Shown piece by piece: positions 54,691 to 64,000 of a stretch of 64,000 bases of DNA (position 1 is its first letter; every line of letters begins with the position of its first letter). The notes below the pieces were generated by a model that searched no databases, was not told where the DNA came from, and saw nothing but the letters and a program-made list of their open reading frames with translations. A program made the translations under genes and the position numbers. The stretch comes from Corynebacterium sanguinis (GTDB lineage Bacteria; Actinomycetota; Actinomycetes; Mycobacteriales; Mycobacteriaceae), in NCBI RefSeq assembly GCF_007641235.1, contig NZ_CP038157.1, positions 992,001 to 1,056,000 of the forward strand. Direction: 5' to 3'.

Positions 54691-55958
54691 TGAGCGCCAC
54701 TGAACTGCTCGCCCAGCGCCAGACGCTGCGCCTGTGCACCGCCGGCTCCGTCGACGACGGCAAGTCCACCTTCGTCGGCCGCTTGCTGCACGACACCAAA
54801 AGCGTGCTCGCTGACCAGCTCGCGTCGGTGGAGCGCACCTCCGCAGACCGCGGCTTCGACGGGCTCGACCTCTCCCTGCTTGTCGACGGTCTGCGCGCCG
54901 AGCGCGAGCAAGGCATCACCATCGACGTCGCCTACCGCTACTTCGCCACCGACAAGCGCACCTTCATCCTCGCCGATACCCCGGGCCATGTGCAGTACAC
55001 GCGCAACACGGTCACGGGCATGTCCACCTCCCAGGTCGTGGTCTTGCTTGTCGACGCCCGAAACGGCGTGGTCGAACAAACCGTGCGCCACCTCAACGTC
55101 GCCGCCCTGCTCGGCGTGAAAACCGTGATCCTCGGCGTGAACAAGATCGACCTGGTCGACTACTCCGAGGAGATCTACAACACCATCAAGACTGAGTTCG
55201 AAGCCAAGGCCGCCGAGCTCGGCATCGAGGACCCGCACGTGGTTCCCATCTCGGCGCTCAAGGGCGACAACGTGGTCGAGCGCTCCGCGCACATGGACTT
55301 CTACACCGGCCCGACGGTGCTGGAGCTCCTTGAATCCATCCCCGTCACCTCCGGCCGCGCGCTCGAGCTCGACTTCCGTTTCAACATCCAGTACGTGCTG
55401 CGCGAGCACGCCACCGACTACCGCGCGTACGCCGGGCGGGTCAACGCGGGCAGCGTGGCAGTCGGCGACACCGTCCACGCCGGCGGGCGCAGCACCACCG
55501 TCACCCACATCGACACCGCCGACGGAGAGCAGGAAACGGCCCAGGCCGGCGACTCCGTGGCCCTGCGCCTGGCCGACGAAATCGACCTGGTGCGCGGCGA
55601 GCTGATTGCCGGGGCGAACCCGCCCGAGCCGGTGCGAGAGTTCGCGGCCACCGTCGTGGGCCTGACGGAGAAGAACATTTCCGCGGGCCAGGCTGTGAAA
55701 CTGCGGCTGGGCACCTCGATCGTGCGGGCGCGTGTCGCAAGCGTCGATAAGGTGATCGACATTGATTCAGCCGATGGCGATGTCGACTACCCGGACGCCT
55801 TCGGCCTCAACGACATCGCCCACGTCACCATCCACACCGCGCAGGAGCTGCCGGTGGAGGATTACGCCGCGCGCGGCGCCGTGGGCAACTTCCTGCTGAT
55901 CGACCAAGCCTCGGGCAGCACACTTGCCGCGGGTCTTGTGGGAACGCGGCTGAGGTAA
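54690..55958 (+). CDS. cysN: Sulfate adenylyltransferase GTPase subunit CysN
   Basis: Protein of 422 residues with EF-Tu-like GTPase motifs: P-loop AGSVDDGKSTFVGRLL, DTPGHVQYTRN and VNKIDLVDY. Two beta-barrel domains follow. The APS-kinase (CysC) domain found in some CysNC fusions is absent, in agreement with an APS-type CysH. Confidence 0.95.
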   Translation: MSATELLAQRQTLRLCTAGSVDDGKSTFVGRLLHDTKSVLADQLASVERTSADRGFDGLDLSLLVDGLRAEREQGITIDVAYRYFATDKRTFILADTPGHVQYTRNTVTGMSTSQVVVLLVDARNGVVEQTVRHLNVAALLGVKTVILGVNKIDLVDYSEEIYNTIKTEFEAKAAELGIEDPHVVPISALKGDNVVERSAHMDFYTGPTVLELLESIPVTSGRALELDFRFNIQYVLREHATDYRAYAGRVNAGSVAVGDTVHAGGRSTTVTHIDTADGEQETAQAGDSVALRLADEIDLVRGELIAGANPPEPVREFAATVVGLTEKNISAGQAVKLRLGTSIVRARVASVDKVIDIDSADGDVDYPDAFGLNDIAHVTIHTAQELPVEDYAARGAVGNFLLIDQASGSTLAAGLVGTRLR

Positions 55959-55963
55959 GCGCG

Positions 55964-56692
55964 ATGCAGGCACTGATCACCCTGTCACACGGCTCGAGGC
56001 ACGACGTCGCCCAGCGCGGTGTCGAACGCCTCACCGCGGCAGCGGCGATCACGCTCGGTGTCGAGGCCGTCGACGCGCACCTCGAGTTCAACACCCCCGA
56101 CCTGGCCGGTGCCGCCCAGGTCGCGGCGGATGCGGGCTACACAAGCGCCGTCGTCGTGCCGCTGTTGTTCACCCGCGCCTTCCACGCCACCGTCGACGTT
56201 CCGGCCGCGCTAAGCCAAGCCCGCGCCGCGACCGGCGTGCAGCTCACGTTGGCGAACGGCCTCGGCCAGGGCGCCGACATTGTCGATGTGCTCGCCCGGC
56301 GGGTGTTGCGCGATTCGCTGCCATCGGTGCCGGTTGTTCTCTACCCGGTGGGTACGTCCAACCTCGAGGCGGCGGCGCGCACCCGGGCGCTTGGCGCAGC
56401 GCTGGCGGAGAAGATCGACCGCGACGTCACCGTCGTTCCGGCGACCGGTGCTGGCGACCTCATCGGCAATTCCGGCATCGAGGCGGCCGCGCGGGATCGG
56501 GAGCGAATGCACCTGCTTCCGTTGTTCGTCACTGACGGACTCCTGCTCGACCGCGCAACGCGCGACCTGGGGCGCATCCAGGACGCAACCGGTTCAATCC
56601 TGACCCACTCGGCACCTCTGACCACAGATCTGTCGGACATTGTCGCTTCGCGCTACCGCGAAGCCCTAGGCGAAAGCTCAGATCTCTCATGA
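55964..56692 (+). CDS. cysY: Sirohydrochlorin ferrochelatase CysY (CbiX type)
   Basis: Protein of 242 residues with two CbiX-like halves: LITLSHGSRHDVAQRG at the start, with metal-binding His, and a second half around VPVVLYPVGTSNLEAAA. It supplies siroheme for CysI by inserting iron. The name CysY follows the C. glutamicum operon order. It overlaps cysZ by 4 bp. Confidence 0.85.
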   Translation: MQALITLSHGSRHDVAQRGVERLTAAAAITLGVEAVDAHLEFNTPDLAGAAQVAADAGYTSAVVVPLLFTRAFHATVDVPAALSQARAATGVQLTLANGLGQGADIVDVLARRVLRDSLPSVPVVLYPVGTSNLEAAARTRALGAALAEKIDRDVTVVPATGAGDLIGNSGIEAAARDRERMHLLPLFVTDGLLLDRATRDLGRIQDATGSILTHSAPLTTDLSDIVASRYREALGESSDLS

Positions 56693-57639
56693 AAAACCTC
56701 ACGACGCTGACACTCATTGCGCTCGCCGGTCTCGCGGCCCAGCTTGTCGACGGTGGTCTCGGCATGGGCTTCGGCGTAACCTCCACCACCATCCTGGTCA
56801 TGCTCGCCGGCCTCGGCCCGGCCCAGGCGTCTGCGGTTGTCCACACCGCAGAGCTGGGCACGACGTTTGTCTCCGGCTTCTCCCACTGGCGCTTCGGCAA
56901 CGTCGACTGGAAGGTTGTTGCCTCCATCGGCATCCCCGGCGCGGTCGGCGCCTTCGCCGGCGCGACGGTGCTGTCGAACCTCTCGACGGAGGCGGCGAAG
57001 CCGATCATGTCCCTGATCCTCGCGCTGATCGGCGCGAACCTGATGCTGCGCTTCTCCCGCGGCCTGACCAGGCGCAAGCTTGACGTCAAGCCGCACTCCC
57101 GCGGTTTCCTCGGCAGCCTGGGACTCTTCGGCGGCTTCGTCGACGCCACCGGTGGCGGCGGCTGGGGCCCGGTGACCACATCGACGCTGCTGTCCGCAGG
57201 CCGCTCGGAGCCGCGCCGCATCATCGGCACCGTTAACACCGCGGAGTTCTTCGTCACCTTCGCCGCGACCTTGGGCTTCGTCATCGGCATGTGGGATGAC
57301 CTCGTGGCCAACTTGGCCGCCGTGATCGCGCTGCTTATCGGCGGCGTCATCGCCGCCCCCCTGGCCGCGTGGTTGGTCACCCGCCTCAACCCGATCCTGC
57401 TCGGCGGGATCGTGGGCACGCTCATTGTGATGTTGAACCTGCCCGTCGTGCTCAAGGCGATCGGCCTGGACAGCCACCTGTGGATCCCCCGTCTGCTGAT
57501 CTTGGGCATCGGCCTGGTGCTGTCGTGGCGCGGTGTGGTCAAGGCGCGCCAGCACTCGAAGGCTGCCTCGGACCGCGAGCAGATCGGCCATGCCCTGCAC
57601 GCGCCCGAGGACGTGGAGGACCACGCGAAGTCGCGCTAA
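56689..57639 (+). CDS. cysZ: TauE/SafE-family transporter CysZ
   Basis: Membrane protein of 316 residues with eight hydrophobic segments and the repeated family pattern (VDGGLGMGFGVTSTTILVML near residue 18, and GGFVDATGGGGWGPVTTSTL near 145). In corynebacteria it is the presumed sulfate importer of the operon; it is unrelated to enterobacterial CysZ. Last gene of the cys operon. A 107-bp gap follows. Confidence 0.9.
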   Translation: MKNLTTLTLIALAGLAAQLVDGGLGMGFGVTSTTILVMLAGLGPAQASAVVHTAELGTTFVSGFSHWRFGNVDWKVVASIGIPGAVGAFAGATVLSNLSTEAAKPIMSLILALIGANLMLRFSRGLTRRKLDVKPHSRGFLGSLGLFGGFVDATGGGGWGPVTTSTLLSAGRSEPRRIIGTVNTAEFFVTFAATLGFVIGMWDDLVANLAAVIALLIGGVIAAPLAAWLVTRLNPILLGGIVGTLIVMLNLPVVLKAIGLDSHLWIPRLLILGIGLVLSWRGVVKARQHSKAASDREQIGHALHAPEDVEDHAKSR

Positions 57640-57746
57640 CAAGGGAACTTTAACTATCGACACCTCTTCAGCCGCCCACTTACCGTAACGGTTGGGTAAC
57701 ACCGCCCGATGTATAAGCAAATATCCACGGGCGATAGGAGAGACCA

Positions 57747-58757
57747 TTGAGCACACTTTCACGGCGCGTCGCGGCAGTGCCGCGGCAGCGGCGCTACTCA
57801 TGGCAAACATGGGTGGCACAGCGCGCGCCCAAGAGGTAGCGAACGGCAGTTCGGGTCTAGTGGCGCCGTTGACGCAGTACGGGCTCGATGCCCGCGTGAT
57901 GGGCGACAACGTCCCGCCGCAGGCGGAGCTCGACGCGGCGTTCGGGTGCACGCAGCCCACGGCAGACCCGGCCGCGAAGAAGACCGTGGTCCTAGTGCCC
58001 GGTGTGGGCCTGTCGGTCGAAGCAACGTATGCTTGGGGTTACATCCCGCAGCTGAGCGCTCAGGGTTACGACGTCTGCTGGGTTCAGCCCCCGCACAGCG
58101 GCCGCGGCGACCTCACGCAGACCGCGTTGTACGTGGCTAACGGCATCAAGTTGGCGCACCAGCGGCTGGACAAGAAGGTCGCCGCGATCGGTCACAGCGC
58201 GGGCTCGCCCGCGATCATGTGGGCGCTGCGCTACGACACCGAGGCCGCCTCGCTTGTGGACGACTTCATCTCCGTGGCCGGTGCAAACCGGGGCACCGAC
58301 CTGGTCGAGCCCGCGTGCAAGGCCGTGGGCAACTGCCCCGTGATCGCGTGGCAGATGCACCCGAATTCGGATTTCGTCCAGGCGCTCCACGCAAAGCCGC
58401 TGCCGGACTCGATCGACGTCACCAGCGTCTACAGCCTGACCGACGAGGGGATTCAGCCGGCCACCCAGGTGAGCTCGATTGCTAGCGCCGCGAACATCGC
58501 CGTGCAGGATGTCTGCCCCACCCACCTAGTGGGACATGTGGGGATCTTGGGTAGCAACCCTGATCGGGGAATACCTTGCCGCGCTCGGCGAGCCGCGCTA
58601 CGCCTCCCAGCCACCGCTGCCGAGCTACGCCCAGGCTGACGTGGCGAACCCCCTCAAATCAGACGAGCTCACCGAGGGCTCCAGTGAGCGCTTCAGCTCG
58701 GCGGGTGAAGGCATCGCCGGAGCAGTCGCGGGAAGCTCGGCGAGTTTGAGCAGCTAG
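57747..58757 (+). pseudogene. Frameshifted secreted alpha/beta-hydrolase (lipase/esterase)
   Basis: The main frame has a signal-peptide-like sequence (AAAAALLMANMGGTARA-QE), a hydrolase core with VVLVPGVGLSVEATYAWG, the nucleophile elbow AIGHSAGSPA, and a C-terminal THLVGHVG. After ILGSN the frame breaks at CCC 58558-58560. Removing one C restores GSNLIGEYLAALGEPRYASQ and an end at 58757. At the 5' end the best start (TTG 57747 behind AGGAGAG, reading STLSRRVAAV) is in another frame than the signal peptide, which hints at a second lesion near 57778, though an ATT start at 57746 would be in frame. Confidence 0.72.
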
Positions 58758-58769
58758 GCGCGAAAAACG

Positions 58770-58804
58770 AAGGCCAGTCCCCTTAAAAGGGGGCTGGCCT
58801 TTTT
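58770..58804 (+). terminator. Intrinsic terminator behind the lipase gene
   Basis: The hairpin AAGGCCAG/CTGGCCTT, with a CCCC/GGGG extension, is followed by TTTTT on the plus strand. Confidence 0.9.
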
Positions 58805-58850
58805 CTAGTGGGTCGAGGCGTTGGGGTGGGCGTCGATAAGCGAAAGTGCT

Positions 58851-59375
58851 CTAGCCCGCGAACTCTTTGACGATCGCGCTGTTGAACGCTGGCAGGTCCT
58901 TCGGTGTGCGGGAGGAGACGAAGCCGGAATCGACCACGACCTCCTCGTCAACCCAGGTCGCACCTGCGTTTCGCAGGTCAGTCTGCAGCGATTTGAAGGA
59001 GGTCAGCTTAACGCCCTTGATCACGTCAGCGTCGGTAAGGATCCAACCGCCGTGGCAGATCACGCCAACGGGCTTGCCCGCCTCGCGCAGCGTCTTCACC
59101 AGCTCGACCGCGTTCGCGTCGGTGCGGATGGTATCGGCGTTGCTGGTGCCGCCCGGGAGAATGAGTGCGTCGTAATCGTCAGCTTTCGCTTCAGCGCTGA
59201 TGATGTCGACGGAAACCTTCGTTCCGTTCTTGCCCTCGATCTCACCGGATTCGGTGGAGATGACGTGGGTCGTTGCACCCGCAGCCTCGACCGCCTCCTT
59301 CGGGGAGGTCAGCTCGGAGTCCTCGAATCGGTCCGTTGCAATGATTGCGATGCGCTTGCCGTTGAGATCAGCCAT
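58851..59375 (-). CDS. PfpI/DJ-1 family protein (YhbO/YajL-like)
   Basis: Protein of 174 residues with the DJ-1/PfpI core: IAIIATDRFEDSELTSPKEA at the start (acidic residue at the active site), ALILPGGTSNADTIR near residue 72, and the nucleophile elbow VGVICHGGWILTDAD near residue 102 with Cys-His. Members act as chaperones, glyoxalases or deglycases, and stress-related protein repair is likely. ATG 59375 follows AAAGG. Confidence 0.9.
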   Translation of the reverse strand: MADLNGKRIAIIATDRFEDSELTSPKEAVEAAGATTHVISTESGEIEGKNGTKVSVDIISAEAKADDYDALILPGGTSNADTIRTDANAVELVKTLREAGKPVGVICHGGWILTDADVIKGVKLTSFKSLQTDLRNAGATWVDEEVVVDSGFVSSRTPKDLPAFNSAIVKEFAG

Positions 59376-59417
59376 TACATGAATCCTTTCTTCTGATTTC
59401 TTCTTCCCACAGTAGGC

Positions 59418-59463
59418 AAAAACCCGGTGGCGCGCATTAATGGGGCGCGCCACCGGGTTTTAT
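59418..59463. terminator. Hairpin terminator after the AI-2E-family gene
   Basis: A perfect 16-bp inverted repeat (arms AAACCCGGTGGCGCGC and complement, 59420-59435 and 59445-59460) has a T-run on the minus strand, so it ends the AI-2E-family transcript upstream of the PfpI gene. Confidence 0.88.
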
Positions 59464-59477
59464 ATGCGCGAGGGCCC

Positions 59478-60968
59478 CTACTTCTCGGAGTCCTTATCCA
59501 CGGGCTCTGTCGCACGCGACTTGCCTGGGACCTGGCGGTCGTACTTCTTGGACGGCACCTTCTTGTCGGAAGGGATACGAGTCGAACCGGACTTGGTTGC
59601 CTTCTTGTCCTTCTTGCTAAAGCCTGGGCGCGCGAGGGTGCGCATCCGCTCACGAACGGCCAGGAAGGCCTCCTTGGAGTCCAGTGTCTGGCTTTGTTGC
59701 GTCGCTATCTTAATGTCGTCTGCTGAGATGTGGCCCGCGCGCAGCGAGACCATCTCCGCCCAGTAACCGAGGAACACAGCGGCCACCGCTGCGACCGGCA
59801 CGGCGAGGAAGGCACCGATGATTCCGAACAGTGTGCCGCCAAGAGCGACGGAGAGCAGGACGACGGCTGCGTGGAGGCCCATGGCGCGGGACTGCAGGAT
59901 TGGCTGCAGTACGTTGCCCTCGAACTGCTGGACAGCGACGACGAGCAGCAGGACCAGGATCGCGTTCGTGAAACCGTTGGACACCAGGGCGACCACGACG
60001 GCCAGGGCACCAGCGGTAAACGCGCCGATGATGGGGATGAAGCCAGCGAAGAAGGTGATCACCGCGAGCACTGGCCACAGCGGGACGCCGAGCAGGATGA
60101 GGCCGATACCGATGAACACGGCGTCGACCGCGGACACGATCGCCTGGGTGCGGATGAATCCGGCGAGGGTGTTCCAGGAGCGCATCAGCACCTCGGTGAG
60201 GTGCCAGCCGGCGCGCACGCCTGCGTACTTGCGCACGAACGGCAGGAACTGGTCGCCGTCCTTAAGGAAGAAGAAGGTCAGAATCAGGGTGAGCACCAAG
60301 GTGGTGCCCACGCTGGCGACGGCGCCGAGGCCGCTAAACACGCCCGAGGCGATGGTCGAGGCCTGACCGCGGACGAAGTTGGTGAACTGTGCAACTCCCT
60401 CTTGGACCCGCTCCGCCTCGATAAATTGGAGGTTCTCCTCGGCCAGGCGCAGAAGTTCGTTGAAACCTGCTTGGGCTTGGAGGATAAGCGTGCTGCCTTG
60501 ATCGCGCACAATCGGCGCCATCGCAGCAATAACGCCGCCGAAGATGGCAAAGGACGCGACGAGGACGATGAACACGGCCAGTGCTGAGGGCAGGCCGACG
60601 CGTCGCAGCGCGCGCACCGGGGGCCACAGCACCGTACAGATAATCAGCCCGAGCAGGATGGGAAGCAGGCCGAACCAGACGTAACGCAGCAGGTAGAACA
60701 GAAGCGCTGTGGCTGCGACGATGATGATAAAGCGCAGTGCCCACGCTGCTGCGGCGCGACCGTCCGCTGCGATGACGTCGCCGCGGTCGATCTCCTGGCC
60801 GGAGAGCTCTTGGGCGGCGTCCGCCGGGGTGGGGAACATTTCCGGCTCGTCGGCTGGCGTGTCTAGCGCGCCGACGAAATCTCGGTCGTTTTTCACTGCC
60901 TGTGGGTCGCGACTGTTGTCGCCCGATGAGCCCTGGTGGGGCCTCTCATTCGTCTCTTCGGTATTCAC
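59478..60968 (-). CDS. AI-2E family (UPF0118) membrane transporter
   Basis: Protein of 496 residues: an acidic N-terminal cytoplasmic tail, about eight membrane helices with a long extracytoplasmic helical loop after the third, and the family motif FFAGFIPIIGAFTAGALAVV near residue 310. A Lys/Arg-rich tail ends the protein. The start is GTG 60968. The family includes AI-2 exporters and Na+/H+ antiporters; the substrate here is unknown. Confidence 0.88.
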   Translation of the reverse strand: MNTEETNERPHQGSSGDNSRDPQAVKNDRDFVGALDTPADEPEMFPTPADAAQELSGQEIDRGDVIAADGRAAAAWALRFIIIVAATALLFYLLRYVWFGLLPILLGLIICTVLWPPVRALRRVGLPSALAVFIVLVASFAIFGGVIAAMAPIVRDQGSTLILQAQAGFNELLRLAEENLQFIEAERVQEGVAQFTNFVRGQASTIASGVFSGLGAVASVGTTLVLTLILTFFFLKDGDQFLPFVRKYAGVRAGWHLTEVLMRSWNTLAGFIRTQAIVSAVDAVFIGIGLILLGVPLWPVLAVITFFAGFIPIIGAFTAGALAVVVALVSNGFTNAILVLLLVVAVQQFEGNVLQPILQSRAMGLHAAVVLLSVALGGTLFGIIGAFLAVPVAAVAAVFLGYWAEMVSLRAGHISADDIKIATQQSQTLDSKEAFLAVRERMRTLARPGFSKKDKKATKSGSTRIPSDKKVPSKKYDRQVPGKSRATEPVDKDSEK

Positions 60969-61044
60969 GGATAGTCATCTTGCCACAAGGTGGTGTCAAA
61001 CGAGTTTCCGAGAATAAGTGGGTAGCGCACTCTCAGCCCGCGCA

Positions 61045-61060
61045 TGTAACCTCGGTCACA
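61045..61060 (+). promoter_or_regulatory. GlxR-like operator upstream of ald
   Basis: TGTAACCTCGGTCACA differs by one base from TGTGA-N6-TCACA and lies 33 bp before the aldehyde dehydrogenase start. GlxR control of ald is plausible given the role of the gene in ethanol and acetaldehyde use. Confidence 0.5.
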
Positions 61061-61092
61061 GTCCATAGTTTTGCTAGAAAAAGGAGGCGGGA

Positions 61093-62613
61093 GTGACTGT
61101 CTATCCCAACCCGGGTACCCAGGGTTCAAAGGTCAGCTTCAAAAAGCGCTACGACAACTACATCAACGGTGAGTGGGCCGCGCCCGCAATGGGGCAGTAC
61201 TTCGACAACATCACCCCGGTCACCGGGGAGGTGTTCTGCCAGGTTGCACGAGGCACGGCCGCCGACGTCGACAAGGCGCTGGATGCCGCGCACGCCGCTG
61301 CCCCCGCCTTCGGCGCGACGACCCCGGCGGAGCGGGCGCGGCTGTTGAACAGGATCGCCGACCGGATGGAGGAGCACCTCGAAGAGCTCGCCGTCGCGGA
61401 AACGTGGGAGAACGGAAAGGCCATCCGAGAGACGTTGGCGGCGGATATCCCCCTGGCCATCGACCACTTCCGCTACTTCGCGGGCGCGATCCGCGCCCAG
61501 GAGGGCAGGCTGTCGCAAATTGACGACGACATGGTCGCGTACCACTTCAATGAGCCTCTGGGCGTGGTGGGCCAAATCATCCCGTGGAACTTTCCGCTGC
61601 TGATGGCGGTGTGGAAGCTCGCGCCGGCACTCGCCGCCGGCAACGCCGTGGTGATGAAGCCGGCGGAGCAAACCCCGGCGTCGATCCTGTACCTGATGGA
61701 CCTCATCGGAGACCTCATCCCGGCCGGCGTGGTCAATATCGTCAACGGCTATGGTGACGAGGCCGGCGCCGCCTTGTCCGGTTCCGACCGGATTGCCAAA
61801 ATCGCGTTCACGGGCTCCACCGAAGTGGGCAAGATCATCAACAAAGCGGCCGCGGACAAGATTATTCCGGTCACGCTCGAGCTCGGTGGCAAATCCCCGT
61901 CGATCTTCTTCGCCGACGTCATGGATGCCGATGACGCGTTTCGGGCCAAAGCGGTCGAAGGTTTCGCCATGTTCGCCCTCAACCAGGGGGAGGTGTGCAC
62001 CTGCCCGTCACGGGCGCTGGTGCACGAATCCATCGCCGACGAGTTTCTCGCCCTCGGGGTAGAGCGGGTCAAGCAGATCAAGACCGGCAACCCCCTGGAT
62101 ACGGACGTGCAAATGGGCGCTCAGGCGTCGCAGGAGCAGATGGGCAAGATCACCAGCTACCTCAAGCTCGGTCCGGAGGAGGGTGCGGAGACGCTCACCG
62201 GGGGCAACATCAACCGCATCGAGGGCCTGGAAGGAGGCTTCTATATTGAGCCGACGGTGTTCAAGGGCACCAACGACATGACCATCTTCCAGGAAGAAAT
62301 CTTCGGGCCGGTGTTGTCGGTGGCTACGTTCTTCGATTTCGACGAGGCGATCCGGATTGCGAACGACACGATCTACGGCCTCGGTGCGGGTGTGTGGTCG
62401 CGCAACGGTACGGTGGCGTACCGCGCCGGGCGCGCGATCAAGGCCGGTCGCGTGTGGGTGAACCAGTACCACTCCTACCCGGCGCACGCGGCATTCGGCG
62501 GGTACAAGCAGTCTGGTATCGGCCGGGAGAACCACCTGATGATGCTGAACCACTACCAGCAGACGAAAAACCTGCTTGTTAGCTACGCGGACCAGCCGAC
62601 GGGACTGTTCTAA
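61093..62613 (+). CDS. ald: Aldehyde dehydrogenase (acetaldehyde type)
   Basis: NAD-dependent enzyme of 506 residues. The catalytic Glu is in [10 protein letters not shown] (about residue 262), the nucleophile Cys in [16 protein letters not shown] (about 301) and the cofactor loop in [10 protein letters not shown] (about 238). Its closest family is the Ald/ExaC group that oxidises acetaldehyde to acetate, and its place before dnaK matches C. glutamicum ald. GTG 61093 follows GGAGGCGGGA. Confidence 0.9.
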   Translation: MTVYPNPGTQGSKVSFKKRYDNYINGEWAAPAMGQYFDNITPVTGEVFCQVARGTAADVDKALDAAHAAAPAFGATTPAERARLLNRIADRMEEHLEELAVAETWENGKAIRETLAADIPLAIDHFRYFAGAIRAQEGRLSQIDDDMVAYHFNEPLGVVGQIIPWNFPLLMAVWKLAPALAAGNAVVMKPAEQTPASILYLMDLIGDLIPAGVVNIVNGYGDEAGAALSGSDRIAKIAFTGSTEVGKIINKAAADKIIPVTLELGGKSPSIFFADVMDADDAFRAKAVEGFAMFALNQGEVCTCPSRALVHESIADEFLALGVERVKQIKTGNPLDTDVQMGAQASQEQMGKITSYLKLGPEEGAETLTGGNINRIEGLEGGFYIEPTVFKGTNDMTIFQEEIFGPVLSVATFFDFDEAIRIANDTIYGLGAGVWSRNGTVAYRAGRAIKAGRVWVNQYHSYPAHAAFGGYKQSGIGRENHLMMLNHYQQTKNLLVSYADQPTGLF

Positions 62614-62709
62614 ACGCCTCTAACCGCCGAGCCGTTCGGTCCGTTGGGCGCCGGCAATAAAGATTTTTCCGGCTGCGGGAACAAATCCTCTGGGCGCCCT
62701 GTTAGATAG

Positions 62710-62784
62710 CTTGAGTGTGATCAACTCAAGGTTCTGAGTCTGGTATGTATACTGGGGTCAGAAGTTGAGTCAAGCGCATTCAAC
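62710..62784 (+). promoter_or_regulatory. HspR (HAIR) operators and dnaK promoter
   Basis: A perfect HAIR element CTTGAGT-N7-ACTCAAG lies at 62710-62730. A weaker one, GTTGAGT-N7-ATTCAAC, lies at 62764-62784. A TATGTATACT -10 region lies between them. HspR would repress the dnaK operon until heat shock. The rest of the 205-bp gap has no ORF. Confidence 0.88.
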
Positions 62785-62818
62785 TTAGGAACAAACTCTA
62801 TCTAACAAGGAGACTTAC

Positions 62819-64000
62819 ATGTCACGTGCAGTAGGCATCGACCTCGGTACCACCAACTCCGTCGTCGCGGTACTTGAGGGCGGCGACCCCGTCGTCATCG
62901 CCAACTCCGAGGGTTCGCGTACCACCCCGTCGGTTGTCGCTTTTGCCAAGAACGGCGAGGTGCTCGTTGGCCAGTCGGCAAAGAACCAGGCTGTGACCAA
63001 CGTCGATCGCACCATCCGTTCCGTCAAGCGCCACATGGGCGAGGACTGGACGGTTGACATCGACGACAAGAAGTACACCCCGCAGGAGATTTCCGCCCGC
63101 ACGCTGATGAAGCTCAAGCGCGACGCGGAGGCCTACCTCGGCGATGAGGTGACCGACGCCGTCATTACCGTCCCGGCGTACTTCGAGGACGCCCAGCGCC
63201 AGGCCACGAAGGAAGCCGGCCAGATCGCGGGCCTCAACGTCCTGCGCATCGTCAACGAGCCCACCGCAGCGGCTCTGGCCTACGGCCTGGAGAAGTCCGA
63301 CAAGGAACAGACCATCCTCGTCTTCGACCTGGGCGGCGGCACCTTCGACGTGTCCCTGCTCGAGATCGGTGACGGCGTCGTCGAGGTGCTCGCCACCGCC
63401 GGTGACAACGAGCTCGGTGGCGATGACTGGGATCAGCGCATCGTTGACTGGCTCGTCGATAAGTTCAAGGCCCAAAACGGCATTGACCTGACCAAGGACA
63501 AGATGGCCCTGCAGCGCCTGCGCGAGGCCGCGGAGAAGGCCAAGATCGAGCTGTCCTCGCAGCAGCAGTCCTCCATCAACCTGCCTTACATCACCGTCGA
63601 CGCGGAGAAGAACCCGCTGTTCCTCGACGAGACGCTCACGCGCACCGAGTTCCAGAAGATCACTTCTGACCTGCTCGACCGCACGAAGGCGCCGTTCAAC
63701 CAGGTGATTAAGGACGCCGGCATGTCCGTCGGCGACATTGATCAGGTGGTCCTCGTCGGCGGCTCGACCCGTATGCCCGCCGTCGCTGACCTGGTTAAGG
63801 AGCTCTCCGGCAAGGACGCCAACAAGGGTGTTAACCCGGACGAGGTCGTCGCTGTCGGCGCTGCCCTGCAGGCCGGCGTCCTGCGCGGCGATGTCAAGGA
63901 CGTGCTGCTTCTCGACGTCACCCCGCTCTCGCTCGGCATCGAGACCAAGGGTGGCGTGATGACCAAGCTCATCGAGCGCAACACCACGATCCCGACGAAG
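62819..64000 (+). CDS. dnaK: Chaperone DnaK (5' part, truncated by window end)
   Basis: Begins [20 protein letters not shown], the Hsp70 phosphate-1 motif. [20 protein letters not shown] and [17 protein letters not shown] (phosphate-2 and adenosine motifs) follow. The nucleotide-binding domain is complete and the substrate-binding domain has just begun ([17 protein letters not shown]) at the window end. 394 codons are present. The RBS is AAGGAG. Confidence 0.98.
   Translation, partial: MSRAVGIDLGTTNSVVAVLEGGDPVVIANSEGSRTTPSVVAFAKNGEVLVGQSAKNQAVTNVDRTIRSVKRHMGEDWTVDIDDKKYTPQEISARTLMKLKRDAEAYLGDEVTDAVITVPAYFEDAQRQATKEAGQIAGLNVLRIVNEPTAAALAYGLEKSDKEQTILVFDLGGGTFDVSLLEIGDGVVEVLATAGDNELGGDDWDQRIVDWLVDKFKAQNGIDLTKDKMALQRLREAAEKAKIELSSQQQSSINLPYITVDAEKNPLFLDETLTRTEFQKITSDLLDRTKAPFNQVIKDAGMSVGDIDQVVLVGGSTRMPAVADLVKELSGKDANKGVNPDEVVAVGAALQAGVLRGDVKDVLLLDVTPLSLGIETKGGVMTKLIERNTTIPTK

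Overview
The window comes from a mycolic-acid-bearing actinobacterium, almost certainly a Corynebacterium. The evidence is the GC-rich sequence, the mycolate condensation and export genes in corynebacterial order, the fpr2/cysIXHDNYZ sulfur cluster of C. glutamicum type, and McbR-, GlxR- and HspR-type operators. The species cannot be named from the sequence alone.

Positions 1-24500 are a cell-envelope locus. It begins with the end of Pks13 and AccD3 (mycolate condensation), followed by a tiny 37-codon gene. On the opposite strand are a DUF3054 gene, a UPF0104 gene, the trehalose-monomycolate exporter CmpL1 (MmpL3 type), a NYN-domain gene and trmB. Then come pckG, the methyltransferase MtrP, a GT4 glycosyltransferase, two small unknown genes, an Rv0226c-like membrane protein, a PgfA-like (DUF3068) protein, the trehalose-mycolate acetyltransferase TmaT, the arabinosyltransferase AftD, a DUF2613 protein, the lipoprotein LpqI and a VanW-family protein. 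A 1.9-kb islet carrying an AbiEi/AbiEii-type toxin-antitoxin pair has entered this conserved row between the PgfA and Rv0226c homologues. It is flanked by a perfect 76-bp direct repeat, and the toxin stop codon overlaps a possible start of the membrane-protein gene.

Positions 24500-34750 are accessory. A sulfatase pseudogene with several lesions lies beside an intact BASS-type transporter and an intact formylglycine-generating enzyme. Then come a lipase, an MFS transporter fused to CBS domains, a YibE/F gene broken by a TGA codon, an interrupted unknown ORF, an AraC regulator with a VOC protein, and tRNA-Gly(CCC).

Positions 34800-50700 are mostly housekeeping: dcd, ugd, alaT, a DUF1707 protein, a Na/Pi cotransporter operon with a PstS-like lipoprotein, a heterodimeric ABC exporter, pyrG and fpr2. 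A less GC-rich cassette (DUF1772 protein, NmrA-like reductase, divergent AraC regulator) sits between ugd and alaT.

Positions 50700-64000 hold fpr2 and the divergent cysIXHDNYZ operon with two McbR-type operators. They are followed by a frameshifted secreted lipase/esterase, a PfpI/DJ-1 protein, an AI-2E-family membrane protein, an acetaldehyde-type aldehyde dehydrogenase and the 5' part of dnaK behind HAIR operators. No rRNA, CRISPR array, complete insertion sequence or integrase was found.
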